Shown here piece by piece: positions 32,450 to 40,807 of a DNA stretch of 64,000 nucleotides; positions within the stretch are counted from its first letter, which is position 1, and each line of letters begins with the position of its first letter. The position numbers and the translations under genes were made by a program. Source of the stretch: Deltaproteobacteria bacterium (lineage in GTDB: Bacteria; Myxococcota; Kuafuiibacteriia; Kuafuiibacteriales; Kuafuiibacteriaceae); NCBI GenBank assembly GCA_016703535.1, contig JADJBV010000001.1, forward strand, positions 2,780,001 to 2,844,000, given 5' to 3'. The notes below the pieces were generated by a model that was given only the letters and a program-made list of their open reading frames with translations, ran no database searches and had not been told where the DNA came from.

Positions 32450-33441
32450 AACTCCGAGGCGCACTCTTGATCGGGTTGGCCGCGACGGCGTGCAATGAGC
32501 CCTACTCCAACGAAGATCTCCTGTTCCTCAAGGCCCTCCCCCCCGAGCTGCAGGTGGAGTTGCCGGGCGCCACCGCCACCACCACCAGCTCGATCGGCAC
32601 CGGGGTCTGCGCCGCCCCTTCGCCCGACTTCACCCCGGCCAAGTTTTATTGCGACGCCAACAAGGCGGCCTCGGACATCAACGCGGTGTTGGACACGGTG
32701 CTGAACCTGGTCGGCAGCATCGCCGCTTATCCGCCGACCACCCGGGACACCGACCTGCGGATCTGGGGCCCCTTCCCCATCGAAAACGGGTTGGAGGCGG
32801 CCTTGTCCATCGAGCGGATCCGAACCTCCACCGGCACCCTCGTTCGGTACACCGGCAGCAGTGAACCGGCCTTGGTGTACGAACGTTTCCGCTTCGCGAT
32901 CTCGGCCCGCAAACAAGGCGAAGGCGAGTGGAAGGGCCTGGTCTACGGCGAGTCGGCGCCCACCGGCGAGGCGGGCACCCGGATGGGTTGGTTGGCCCTC
33001 GACTTCGACGCCCAACGAACCTTGGACCCAACCAAGACCGACCGGGGTGCGATCGGCATCGCCTACGACACCCGAGGGGGCAAGACCATCCTCAACGTCT
33101 ACGCCGACGTCGCGCGTTACACGCCGATGTTCGATCCCGAGGCCGCCTACTTCTACGAGGCGCCTGGCGATGGGAGCGGCACCTTCCTCTTTTACCAGCG
33201 GGCCAACGTCATCGAGACCACCGAGGCCCTGGAGACCATGTGGATTCAGGTCCGCTGGCGCCCGGATCTGCGGGGCCGGGCCGACGTGGTGGTCCGAGAC
33301 GGCGACGCCGCGCCGCAGGAATATTGGGTGGTCCAGTGTTGGGATCCGAACTTCGCGGCGGTGTTTCAGACCACCAACGTGCCGACCAATGACTATCCCA
33401 ACATCGGCCAAGTCTCCGCCTGTGGCCCCGAGCTCCAGTAG
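32446..33441 (+). CDS. Lipoprotein B of the caspase cassette
   Basis: A 331-residue lipoprotein (signal ending LAATAC) paralogous to the product at 28431: shared YPPT...WGPF, DGSGTFLF and GRADVVV...VQCWDPNF blocks in the same order. It differs in its Thr/Pro-rich N-terminus with an extra Cys pair (GVCAAP, KFYCDAN). ATG 32446 overlaps the caspase stop, so it is translationally coupled to it. The function is unknown; flanking of the caspase by two paralogues suggests a structural or substrate role. Confidence 0.78.
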   Translation: MKLRGALLIGLAATACNEPYSNEDLLFLKALPPELQVELPGATATTTSSIGTGVCAAPSPDFTPAKFYCDANKAASDINAVLDTVLNLVGSIAAYPPTTRDTDLRIWGPFPIENGLEAALSIERIRTSTGTLVRYTGSSEPALVYERFRFAISARKQGEGEWKGLVYGESAPTGEAGTRMGWLALDFDAQRTLDPTKTDRGAIGIAYDTRGGKTILNVYADVARYTPMFDPEAAYFYEAPGDGSGTFLFYQRANVIETTEALETMWIQVRWRPDLRGRADVVVRDGDAAPQEYWVVQCWDPNFAAVFQTTNVPTNDYPNIGQVSACGPELQ

Positions 33442-33481
33442 CCCGCTGGACCCCAACGCCCTCCTCGGCTACGTCGGGACC

Positions 33482-33757
33482 ATGAAGTTCTGGGCGCCGT
33501 TCGGCCTCTGCCTCCTGCTCTCCGCCTGCGGTGGCAAAAACGGCCCCACCGAACTTTGTACCGAAGCCGACGACTGCCAAGAGGGCCTCAGCTGCATCGC
33601 CCTCCAGAACGGCGCCGCCGGTCAGTGCACCGGATCGCCGGGCAGCGCCTGCACCAAAACCTGCACCACCGACAGCGAGTGCAACACCTTGGAAGCGGGC
33701 CTGGTGTGCCTGAGCCAATGCGACGGCATGATGCTCTGCACGCGCCTCGCCCAGTAG
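33482..33757 (+). CDS. Small Cys-rich lipoprotein
   Basis: A 91-residue protein with a lipoprotein signal ending LLSAC. The mature part has ten further Cys with spacing such as LCTEADDCQEGLSC and ACTKTCTTDSEC, a pattern of small disulfide-knotted domains (EB-module or dickkopf-like) common in Myxococcota lipoproteins. It is 40 bp downstream of lipoprotein B and may share its transcript. It converges with the beta-helix gene, 7 bp apart. Confidence 0.72.
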   Translation: MKFWAPFGLCLLLSACGGKNGPTELCTEADDCQEGLSCIALQNGAAGQCTGSPGSACTKTCTTDSECNTLEAGLVCLSQCDGMMLCTRLAQ

Positions 33758-33764
33758 GCGAGGT

Positions 33765-36074
33765 TCACTCCGAGTTGCCGAGCAAAAGTTCGTTGTCGGC
33801 GAAGCTGACGTTGTCGAGGATCGCCGGGACCTGTTCCGCATCGGCGCGCCAGACCATACCCGCCACGTTGCGGCGAACGAGCCCGTTCTTCAGCCGTTTG
33901 GCCCGGCTCGAGTCCCGGGTGTTGCCCACGTCCAGGCCCGAAACCAAGCAGTCTTCGACCACAAAACGATCGATCAAGGCCCCACTTTCGTCCTTGAGGA
34001 CCAGGGCCCCGGCCCGACGGCCGCTGCTCTCCTTTGCCCCGTGGACCCGCAGGTCCTCGACCTCCACCGAGGTCCCGCCGGTGGCCACGAAGGTCGAACC
34101 CCCGGTGGGGCCCAAGTCCAGCCGAGCGCCGACCAGCCGATCGCCGAAGCCCGACAAGAAGACCGCGCTGAGGCCGGCGTCAGTGACCAAGAGATCGTCG
34201 ACGAACACCACGGGTTCGGTTCCGGTGAGGTAGAGGGCGGTGGAGCCGACGTTGCTGAGCACCCCCCGTTCCACCTGCAGCATCCCGCTGTTGACGATCA
34301 CCCCGTAGTTGCCGGGGGCGCCGGCCACCCGATCGATGATCAGATCCGAGACCTCGGCCGAGGCTCCGTCCACCGCCAACCCGTGTCCCTGAGAGTCCCG
34401 GAGGGTGACCCGGGTGAGGCGGAGGTGGGCGTCGTTTGAGGTGCCCGCCAAGGGAGGTGGGATGCGGGTGTCGCCGAAGCCGGTGCCCACCACGGTGAGG
34501 TCCTCCAACTCCACCTGAGCGCCGCCGCTGATCGCCAACGCCTCGACCGGCGCTCGTTCGATCCGCAGCCGACCGCCGGTGACCCGGGCCCCGTCGCCGA
34601 CCACCAACCCGGAGCCCAGGGGCCCCTCGGGATCTCGCAGGATCACGTCGGAGAGGGCGAGGCTGGTGCTGGCGCCTTGGACCCACAAGGCGACGGACTG
34701 GGTGCCCTCGAGGTAGCTGCGGCTCAGCTGGGCGGTGCCGCTGGCGTAGAGGGTCAGGCCTTCACCGCCCCGGTCCGAGCTGCGCCGCGGTCGCCGGACC
34801 ACCAGCTGATCGGCGATGAGCTGAGCGCCAGTGACCACACTGAGGGCGGGACCCCCGGTCTCTTCAATATAACTCGAGCGGAGCTCCAGCCGGGCGCCCG
34901 CCGAGACCGCGATCCCATCCAGGTTGGTGCCACGCACCAAAAGCGCCTCGGCGATCACCCGCCCGAGCGGGATCTGGAGGCCCACGTCTCCGCCCTGGAT
35001 CACCACCTCCGAGAGCGAAAGTTCGGCGGTCGGCTCGCCCAACAAGATCCCCGGGGCGCCGCCCTCGACCCGCAGCCCCACCACCTCGACCGCGCCGCGC
35101 ACAAAAAGCCCCACCCCGCCGGCCACGGCCAACACGGTGTCGGCGGCGCAGGCGCCCAACAAGGTGATCGCTTGCGTGATCACCAGCTCTTCGGTGTAGC
35201 GGCCCCGGGCGACGAGGACCGTCGTCCCGTCGGTGGCGGCGGCGATCGCCTCGTTGATCGTCGAATAGGGCGTGGCGGCCGTGCCGTCCCCACCCGCGGG
35301 GGCGTCGTCGTCGACGTAGAGCACGGAGCCTCCACTGGGGGGCGCCGCCCAACGGGCCGGGCACGCCGGTCCCACCGGGACGCAGGCCGGCAGATCGGGC
35401 GGGTGGATCTCGGCCACTCCACAGGCGAACGCCGCCATCGGTGCTGCACAGACCCCCAAGGTCCGATCGGCCAAGGTGATGGTGTTGGTCGCTTCTCCAC
35501 ACCCCAGGCCATCGATCGACGGCGCCGCCGGTGGCGTCGGAGCCTCGGGCGGCCGCGGCGACGCGGGGGGGCCGCAGGGGCGGCGACAAACCTCGTCGCC
35601 GGACAAGGCACAACCGCCGGCCTCCAAGCAGGCGAAGGGGTCCGGGGCCGGCAACCGCACCTCGGACAACTCGGCGTCCAGCACGTCCTCGGGGATCCAG
35701 GTGCCGTCGCCGACGTGGCGGTGGAGCTCGACCGGGCGCGGGAGGGGCCTGGGGTTGGCCTCGCCTTCGGGGCGCGGCAGCCGGCCCGGGACCAGGCCCA
35801 TCGAGGCCAGATCCAGCTCGTAGGCCAACAGGTGGAGGCGCAGGTCGGGCTCTTCATCAAAACGCAGGCTCACCTTGCCGGTGCGGGCCTCGGTGACGGC
35901 CCGGGCCTTGAGCAGCGTGCGTTCCGTGTCGCCGATCGGGGCCCGATCGGAGCGCAACGCCAAGATCACCGACTGGATCCGATCGTCCAGGGTCGGCCAC
36001 CCCCAATAGAGTTCTTGGTCCTCGGCGCCACAAGCGACCACGCCCAACCACAAGAGTGGGATCCAGCTGCGCAC
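33765..36074 (-). CDS. Right-handed beta-helix lipoprotein
   Basis: About 769 residues. The N-terminal 220 residues carry a Cys-containing, Pro-rich region; then VLYVDDDAPAGGDGTAATPYSTINEAIAAATDGTTVLVARGRY, the DUF1565/pectin-lyase entry motif, opens a long parallel beta-helix of about 450 residues (repeated LRVEGGAPGILLG-like rungs). GTG 36074 gives a lipoprotein signal ending LGVVAC; GTG 36128 would add 18 residues before it. Likely a surface protein, possibly carbohydrate-binding; no catalytic residues can be identified. Confidence 0.8.
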   Translation of the reverse strand: MRSWIPLLWLGVVACGAEDQELYWGWPTLDDRIQSVILALRSDRAPIGDTERTLLKARAVTEARTGKVSLRFDEEPDLRLHLLAYELDLASMGLVPGRLPRPEGEANPRPLPRPVELHRHVGDGTWIPEDVLDAELSEVRLPAPDPFACLEAGGCALSGDEVCRRPCGPPASPRPPEAPTPPAAPSIDGLGCGEATNTITLADRTLGVCAAPMAAFACGVAEIHPPDLPACVPVGPACPARWAAPPSGGSVLYVDDDAPAGGDGTAATPYSTINEAIAAATDGTTVLVARGRYTEELVITQAITLLGACAADTVLAVAGGVGLFVRGAVEVVGLRVEGGAPGILLGEPTAELSLSEVVIQGGDVGLQIPLGRVIAEALLVRGTNLDGIAVSAGARLELRSSYIEETGGPALSVVTGAQLIADQLVVRRPRRSSDRGGEGLTLYASGTAQLSRSYLEGTQSVALWVQGASTSLALSDVILRDPEGPLGSGLVVGDGARVTGGRLRIERAPVEALAISGGAQVELEDLTVVGTGFGDTRIPPPLAGTSNDAHLRLTRVTLRDSQGHGLAVDGASAEVSDLIIDRVAGAPGNYGVIVNSGMLQVERGVLSNVGSTALYLTGTEPVVFVDDLLVTDAGLSAVFLSGFGDRLVGARLDLGPTGGSTFVATGGTSVEVEDLRVHGAKESSGRRAGALVLKDESGALIDRFVVEDCLVSGLDVGNTRDSSRAKRLKNGLVRRNVAGMVWRADAEQVPAILDNVSFADNELLLGNSE

Positions 36075-36146
36075 GCCCCAAAAGGATACTCGGAGCCTGA
36101 CCCGCGGACCAGCCGGGCCCGGTGGCACTCGACCTGGCGCGAGGCG

Positions 36147-37466
36147 TCAGGGGCAACCGTAGGAGCTGCGGCTTCGGCTCGACCAACCGTCCCGGACCCG
36201 CCGCAGCCGCTTGGCCGCCTCCGGGCCCAACTCCTTGGCGATCGCCTGCTCCAGCTGATCACCACTTTGGGTCAAGGCCCGGTAGACCCGTTCGACCGGG
36301 GGCCGGCTCCCCAACTCGGCGGGGGCCGGGATCCGTCCGGCCCGCTCCGCCGAAAGCCGTTGGAACACCTGCTTGAGCTCGACCTCCGGGACCTTGTCAT
36401 CCAGCTCCATCAACATCGCGTAAGTGGAGAGACCGCCGGTGTCGTCGCCGGTCACCTCCCGATAGGCCTGCTGAACCCGGCTCACCAATTGTCCATGGTG
36501 CTCTTTAAATAGCCGGTCGACGATCTCCTGCTCCTCTTCGGTGAGCTCCGCTTCGTTCGCCCAATCTTGGGACAGGGTCGGCGCTTCGGGCCCGACCGGG
36601 ATGGTGTCCCAACGCAGCTCACACTTGTCGGCCATCTTGGCCAAGGTCTCGGGGTCGAGATCCAAGGTGGCCCGCTCCGACTCGGCCCCGCCCTCTTTGG
36701 GCGCTTGAGTGGTCCGCAGCTGCTCCTTGAGGGCCACGACCTCGGCCTTCAGGCGGGCCCGCTCGGCCACCAAAAACTCTCGGCTCTCCTCTGGAGTGGT
36801 CCCTGGTTCGAGGGCCGCTCTCCCCTCGAGCACCCCCGGCTCCCGAGACGGGGTGGTCGGACCTTTGTCCCGCCGTGTCGGCGGCTGTCCGCTCTGCAGC
36901 TCGGCCCGGCCCCCGGCTTCGACCATCAAAGCCCCAGCTTCGGTGCTGGCCTGGACCGATCCTTCGTACACCGTCACCCAAACCAAGGAGGCGGCCACGA
37001 CGCCGACGCCGGCCCCCAACGCTGCTGCGGTTTTGGTTCCCATCTTATTCTCCACCTCCACTCGAAAGCTGGTCCCGGTGACCTGCACCGTTCCCGCCGG
37101 GGTGTGCACCACCAAAGGCCCACCCCGCTCCACGCGATAAAAAACGTCGCCCCGCGGTTGTTCGATGACCGCAGCGCCCCAAAGATCGATCGCCCAAACG
37201 AGTTCCCCGCCGGCCTCGACCACCACCGTCGCTCGGTCCCCCAGGGCCAACGTGGCGCGCTCCGCCGAACGATGGGCGCCCCGTTCGGGCAGGTGCAGCA
37301 GCTGGAACGCCACGATGGCCGCCGCCGCCGCCCCGATCGCCGCCGCCCCTCGCCAGGATCGACCCGGCAAGCGGGCCATCACCTGATCCACCACGACCGG
37401 GCTGGGGGGCGGCGTGCTCCAGCTCGCCAACAACTCCCGCTCTTCGGGGGTGAACTCGTCGCTCAT
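36147..37466 (-). CDS. FecR-domain anti-sigma factor with an extra hydrophobic insert
   Basis: A 439-residue protein. A first membrane helix is near residues 38-58. A FecR domain follows (VHTPAGTVQVTGTSFRVEVENK), but it is interrupted at about 138-160 by a Gly/Ala/Val-rich hydrophobic stretch (AAALGAGVGVVAASLVWV) before resuming with VYEGSVQAS. A coiled coil lies near 225-260 (ARLKAEVVALKEQL), and the C-terminus is helical. It is translationally coupled to the ECF sigma gene (ATGA), as anti-sigma factors are. Confidence 0.8.
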   Translation of the reverse strand: MSDEFTPEERELLASWSTPPPSPVVVDQVMARLPGRSWRGAAAIGAAAAAIVAFQLLHLPERGAHRSAERATLALGDRATVVVEAGGELVWAIDLWGAAVIEQPRGDVFYRVERGGPLVVHTPAGTVQVTGTSFRVEVENKMGTKTAAALGAGVGVVAASLVWVTVYEGSVQASTEAGALMVEAGGRAELQSGQPPTRRDKGPTTPSREPGVLEGRAALEPGTTPEESREFLVAERARLKAEVVALKEQLRTTQAPKEGGAESERATLDLDPETLAKMADKCELRWDTIPVGPEAPTLSQDWANEAELTEEEQEIVDRLFKEHHGQLVSRVQQAYREVTGDDTGGLSTYAMLMELDDKVPEVELKQVFQRLSAERAGRIPAPAELGSRPPVERVYRALTQSGDQLEQAIAKELGPEAAKRLRRVRDGWSSRSRSSYGCP

Positions 37467-38032
37467 CGCTCACGCTCCAGGACCTGCTGCAGTGCCGCCC
37501 GTGCCCGGGACAGACGCGACTTGACCGTGCCCAACTCCAGGTTCAACGCCGCGGCGATCTCTGGGTAGTCCAGATCATGATAGGCCCGCAGGATCAGGAC
37601 CGCCCGGGCGTCGTCGGGCAACTCGGCCATGGCGCGGAGCAGGCGCCGCTCCAGGGCTCGACCCGCCACCTCGCTCTCCGGATCGGGCGCCCCGAGGGTG
37701 GGTTCGGGCAAGGTTGGCGGCGGACGGCGGAGCAGGTCGATCGCCAGCCGCGTCGCGATGGTCAAGATCCAGGTGGAGAGCTTGGCCGAACCCGCCGGAT
37801 CGAAGCCCGGGAGGGCCTGGTGCACCCGCAAGAAGGTCTCCTGAGTCAGGTCTTCGACCTCCCCGCGCCTCCCCACCAACATCCGAAAGAGCAGCGCCTG
37901 AACCTGACCTTGGTGCCCCTCGACCAAACGCCGAAAAGCGCCCCGATCACCCCGCTGGGCCCGGGCCAAAGTCAGCTCGTCCAATCCTGGCTCCGCCTCG
38001 GCCGAGCGGCGGGCAGGGAGCTCGCTGGCCAT
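37463..38032 (-). CDS. ECF-family RNA polymerase sigma factor (FecR pair)
   Basis: A 189-residue sigma factor: region 2 in EDLTQETFLRVHQALPGFDPAGSAKLSTWILTIATRLAID, region 4 in LPDDARAVLILRAYHDLDYPEIAAALNLELGTVKSRLSRAR. ATG 38032 is preferred because AAGGGGG lies seven bases upstream; a GTG at 38038 is too near to that sequence. It overlaps the FecR-type anti-sigma gene. It diverges from the thioredoxin/MsrA-like gene, which may be a target. Confidence 0.9.
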   Translation of the reverse strand: MASELPARRSAEAEPGLDELTLARAQRGDRGAFRRLVEGHQGQVQALLFRMLVGRRGEVEDLTQETFLRVHQALPGFDPAGSAKLSTWILTIATRLAIDLLRRPPPTLPEPTLGAPDPESEVAGRALERRLLRAMAELPDDARAVLILRAYHDLDYPEIAAALNLELGTVKSRLSRARAALQQVLERER

Positions 38033-38149
38033 CAGCACACCCCCTTACACGAGGTGGCCAGCCGATGGTTCCCTGGGCCGTGCACTTTTTTTCCCCACTC
38101 GACCGGGCCGGCCTTGAAACCAGGCAGCGCCGCGGCCGTACTCCCAGGG

Positions 38150-38989
38150 GTGCACGCCCTAGCCCTCACCTTGACCCTGGCCTGGCTCCAGTCCCCGGGC
38201 CCCAAAGAGCTCGGGCTCGTCGCCTGGGGCCGCGACTATCAAGAAGCACTTCACGCGGCTCACAGCTCCGGGCGTCCGCTGCTCATCCTCTTCGATGAGG
38301 TGCCGGGCTGCTCGACCTGCGTGCACTACGGCGAGGTGGTCCTCTCGGACGCCCTCTTGGTGGAGGCGGCGGAGACCCTCTTTGTCCCCCTGGCGATCTA
38401 CAACAACCAAGGTGGTGAAGACCGACGGGTGTTGGAGCTCTTCCAGGAGCCGGCCTGGAACAATCCGGTGGTGCAGTTCGTCGCTGCCGACGGGCGCCGA
38501 CTCATCCCTCGGTTGGCCGGTGACTACTCGACGAGTGGCCTGGCCGCCGCCATGATCGCCGCCTTGCGAACCGCCCAACGTCCCGTGCCGGAGTGGTTGG
38601 CGATTTACGCCGCGGCCCTGCGCGCCGAATCCGCGCCCCGTCGCACCGAACTTCGCGCCATGGGTTGTTTCTGGTCCGGCGAGGCATGCCTCGCACGCGC
38701 GCGCGGGGTGATCAGCACCCGCACCGGCTTCGTCGAGGGTCACGAGGTGGTGGAGGTCCAATACGCCGAGGCCGAGATCGATCGCGCCGCGCTCGAGGCT
38801 TGCGGGACCCAACTCCGCGGTAACTTCGTGCCATCACCGAAGGACCAGCTCTACCACCTGCGTCGGTCCCGCTGGGCAAAGTTGCCCTTGAGCCCAGCCC
38901 AGGCACGACGCGTCAACGCGGCCTTGTCCGCCAGCGAAGATCCGCGCCCATTCCTTTCTCCTCGGCAACTTGCGTCCACGGAGCGCTGA
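38150..38989 (+). CDS. Thioredoxin-fold protein fused to an MsrA-like segment
   Basis: A 279-residue protein from GTG 38150, with a hydrophobic N-terminus that may be a signal peptide. A thioredoxin-like domain has the redox motif VPGCSTC (Cys54, Cys57), in the place where some VPGUxxT-type families have selenocysteine. Near residue 173 the sequence MGCFWSGEACLARARGVISTRTGFVEGHEVVEVQY matches the catalytic start of methionine sulfoxide reductase A, but the rest of MsrA is missing or altered. A role in repairing oxidised envelope proteins is inferred. It is divergent from an ECF sigma gene, 117 bp apart. Confidence 0.7.
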   Translation: MHALALTLTLAWLQSPGPKELGLVAWGRDYQEALHAAHSSGRPLLILFDEVPGCSTCVHYGEVVLSDALLVEAAETLFVPLAIYNNQGGEDRRVLELFQEPAWNNPVVQFVAADGRRLIPRLAGDYSTSGLAAAMIAALRTAQRPVPEWLAIYAAALRAESAPRRTELRAMGCFWSGEACLARARGVISTRTGFVEGHEVVEVQYAEAEIDRAALEACGTQLRGNFVPSPKDQLYHLRRSRWAKLPLSPAQARRVNAALSASEDPRPFLSPRQLASTER

Positions 38990-39292
38990 ACGCCCACTCC
39001 CACCCCGCGCCTCGAGTGGCGTCACTGCCTTGACAAGCCGAACGCAGAGCCCTCAGTGTCCCGCGCCATGTTCAAAGAGCAGCCCATCGCTCGGCGAACG
39101 CCGCGCGCTTAGTCGCTCCCCACCCGCCGGGTGACTTGTTTCCTCCGCGAGGCTCGCGGGGAGGCCAACTCCGGCCGCTTCAATGATCCGCGCCGACCTA
39201 CTCCAAGTCGGCCAACCTGCGTCAGGAGGTGATGCCCATGAAACCAAGCCCAAGTCCTCGTCCCTCGTTCTCTCGGAAGAAAGGATCGAATC
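38990..39292 (+). promoter_or_regulatory. Gene-poor leader with strong Shine-Dalgarno and imperfect hairpins
   Basis: No annotated-size gene lies here. TTGACA occurs at 39031-39036 as a possible -35 element without a clear -10. CCTCCGCGA/TCGCGGGGAGG near 39139-39161 and CCGAC/GTCGG near 39195-39213 can fold. AGGAGGTGAT at 39224-39233 is an unusually complete Shine-Dalgarno sequence and serves the small ORF at 39238. Confidence 0.4.
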
Positions 39293-39369
39293 ATGGATGC
39301 GATCGAGCGCCGCTTCCACGCGGCTGGGCTCGACTGCAAGGTGTTGGACGCGCCTCTCGGGCGGGGTGA
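39238..39369 (+). CDS. Possible 43-residue leader ORF overlapping the next gene
   Basis: ATG 39238 is four bases after AGGAGGTGAT, the best ribosome binding site in the window. The reading gives a basic peptide beginning MKPSPSPRPSFSRKKGS and ends at TGA 39367, overlapping the first 77 bp of the gene at 39293 in another frame. No family was recognised. It may be a translated leader that modulates the downstream start, or the strong site may be non-functional. Confidence 0.35.
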   Translation: MKPSPSPRPSFSRKKGSNHGCDRAPLPRGWARLQGVGRASRAG

Positions 39370-40066
39370 TGAGCGGATCTTCCAGCTCGACATCCAGCGG
39401 GCCCACAAGGGTCAGCGGTACGGGGTGTGGAAGGGTGACGGCGCCAACCGGGCCGAGGTCGTGGGTTTGGATCGGCAACTTCGCCAGCTGGTGCTCTTCG
39501 TGGAAGAACCTCAGCGCTCCTTCGAGCAGGTGATCCAGGTTCACAACCGGCAAGATCGGCAGCGGCGGGTCGAGGCGGCGCGGCAGGCCGGAGGTCGCGT
39601 CGTCCGTGAGGACGAGCGGCAGCTGGTGGTCGAGTTGCAGACCCGCTCCGCCAAGCGTCACCTGCTGTTGGGGATGGACGAGTCGCACTTGTTCATCGCC
39701 CAACTCCCGCGTCCGGTATCTTCGGTGCACCAGGCCCACCAGGTCTTGTGTCCGGAGGTGGTGGCCGGGCGTCGGGACGTGATCCGCCAAGGCGAGTGGT
39801 TTTTCGTGCCGGCCAACGCCCGAGAACAGGTGCTCTTGAGCCAAGGTCGGATCGATCGGAACCGGGACCTCGGCAGCGCCGGGCGTCCGCACCTCTGCGA
39901 CGAGGTGGTGCGTTGGGTCGAGGGCAAGGAGCAGTTGCTCTTCGCCCGAGGCCGGGTGCGTCACGTCGAACACCGCACGTTGGAGCTGCGCCAGTGGATG
40001 CGGGTCCACAAGAACACCGAGATCCGGAACGACTTCCGGGACCTCGGGATCTCGTGGATCGATTGA
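39293..40066 (+). CDS. Conserved hypothetical protein with GEWFFVP motif
   Basis: A 257-residue, charged, soluble protein (no signal or membrane helix) starting MDAIERRFHAAGLDCKV, with AAAGGA upstream. Central and C-terminal segments HLLLGMDESHLFIAQL, RQGEWFFVPAN and RHVEHRTLEL are of the kind conserved in bacterial hypothetical proteins with no assigned function. A strong terminator follows, so it is the last or only gene of its transcript. Five short paired Arg/Gln-rich helices suggest nucleic-acid contact, but that is speculation. Confidence 0.7.
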   Translation: MDAIERRFHAAGLDCKVLDAPLGRGDERIFQLDIQRAHKGQRYGVWKGDGANRAEVVGLDRQLRQLVLFVEEPQRSFEQVIQVHNRQDRQRRVEAARQAGGRVVREDERQLVVELQTRSAKRHLLLGMDESHLFIAQLPRPVSSVHQAHQVLCPEVVAGRRDVIRQGEWFFVPANAREQVLLSQGRIDRNRDLGSAGRPHLCDEVVRWVEGKEQLLFARGRVRHVEHRTLELRQWMRVHKNTEIRNDFRDLGISWID

Positions 40067-40075
40067 CAGAAGTGG

Positions 40076-40118
40076 GCCCCCGCTTCGGACCTCCGGGTTC
40101 GGAGCGGGGGCTTTTTTT
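40076..40118 (+). terminator. Intrinsic terminator after the GEWFFVP gene
   Basis: GCCCCCGCT at 40076-40084 pairs with AGCGGGGGC at 40103-40111, immediately followed by seven T. It starts 10 bp after the stop codon of the plus-strand gene and is the clearest intrinsic terminator in the window. Confidence 0.9.
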
Positions 40119-40133
40119 GGGGTGGGTCCACTT

Positions 40134-40763
40134 TTACTGCAAGGGCAGCCGCAAGAGGCAGAGGCCGCTGAGGAGTCCAAGCCCCAAACCCGCCAAGACC
40201 TCGGGCCAGGTGTGCCGCGACAAGACGGTGCGAGACCAACCGACCAGCGCCGCCAAGAACAAAGCCGCCGCGCCCAACGTCAGGCTGCGGGTCCCGAGCA
40301 CGCCGGCCGCATAAACGCCGAAGCTGGTGTGGAGTGAAGCCTTCAGCCCCAGCTGGTTGACCACCCCGGAGGCGAACAGCAGCCCCATCGCCACCAGGGA
40401 ACCTTGCCAGACCTGGGCCGGTTGACCGACCCACCAAAGCAAAAACGCGGAAGAGGCCACGGCGAAGATCGACACCACATACAGCCGAGGGCGTTGTTCG
40501 CGCTTCGAGACGTCGAGATCGGTGACCTCGGCCCGAGCCCGGGCCCGCACGACAAAACCAGCCACCAGCAACAACGACAGGAGCACCACCGAAAGCGGCA
40601 AAGCACCTTCACCGGGGCGAGCGTCCTGGAGGGCGAAGCCGATCGCCAACGGCAACAACAACATCGGGTGGCCCACCGTGGAGATCAGCTGAGCGAACCG
40701 CTGCACGACCGAAAGCTGCTCGGGGCGACGCACGGCTGGCAAGCCCGGGTGGACCCTGGCCAT
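40134..40763 (-). CDS. PAP2-superfamily-like membrane phosphatase
   Basis: A 209-residue protein with about five transmembrane helices. The three parts of the PAP2 acid-phosphatase signature are seen in order: KREQRPR, LHTSFGVY (in place of PSGH) and GWSRTVLSRHTWPEVLAGLGLG. The middle motif lacks the usual Pro-Ser-Gly, so activity is uncertain. Family members dephosphorylate lipid phosphates such as undecaprenyl diphosphate or phosphatidate. It is divergent from the HD-hydrolase gene, 44 bp away. Confidence 0.75.
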   Translation of the reverse strand: MARVHPGLPAVRRPEQLSVVQRFAQLISTVGHPMLLLPLAIGFALQDARPGEGALPLSVVLLSLLLVAGFVVRARARAEVTDLDVSKREQRPRLYVVSIFAVASSAFLLWWVGQPAQVWQGSLVAMGLLFASGVVNQLGLKASLHTSFGVYAAGVLGTRSLTLGAAALFLAALVGWSRTVLSRHTWPEVLAGLGLGLLSGLCLLRLPLQ

Positions 40764-40807
40764 CGGTCGGCCTCGACCACCGCGGAGCGCTCGGGGTACG
40801 CAGGGGC

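Noticed and set aside
39031..39036. TTGACA as a promoter -35 element
   Set aside because: No -10-like hexamer is found at 15-19 bp distance; kept only as a remark in the leader description.
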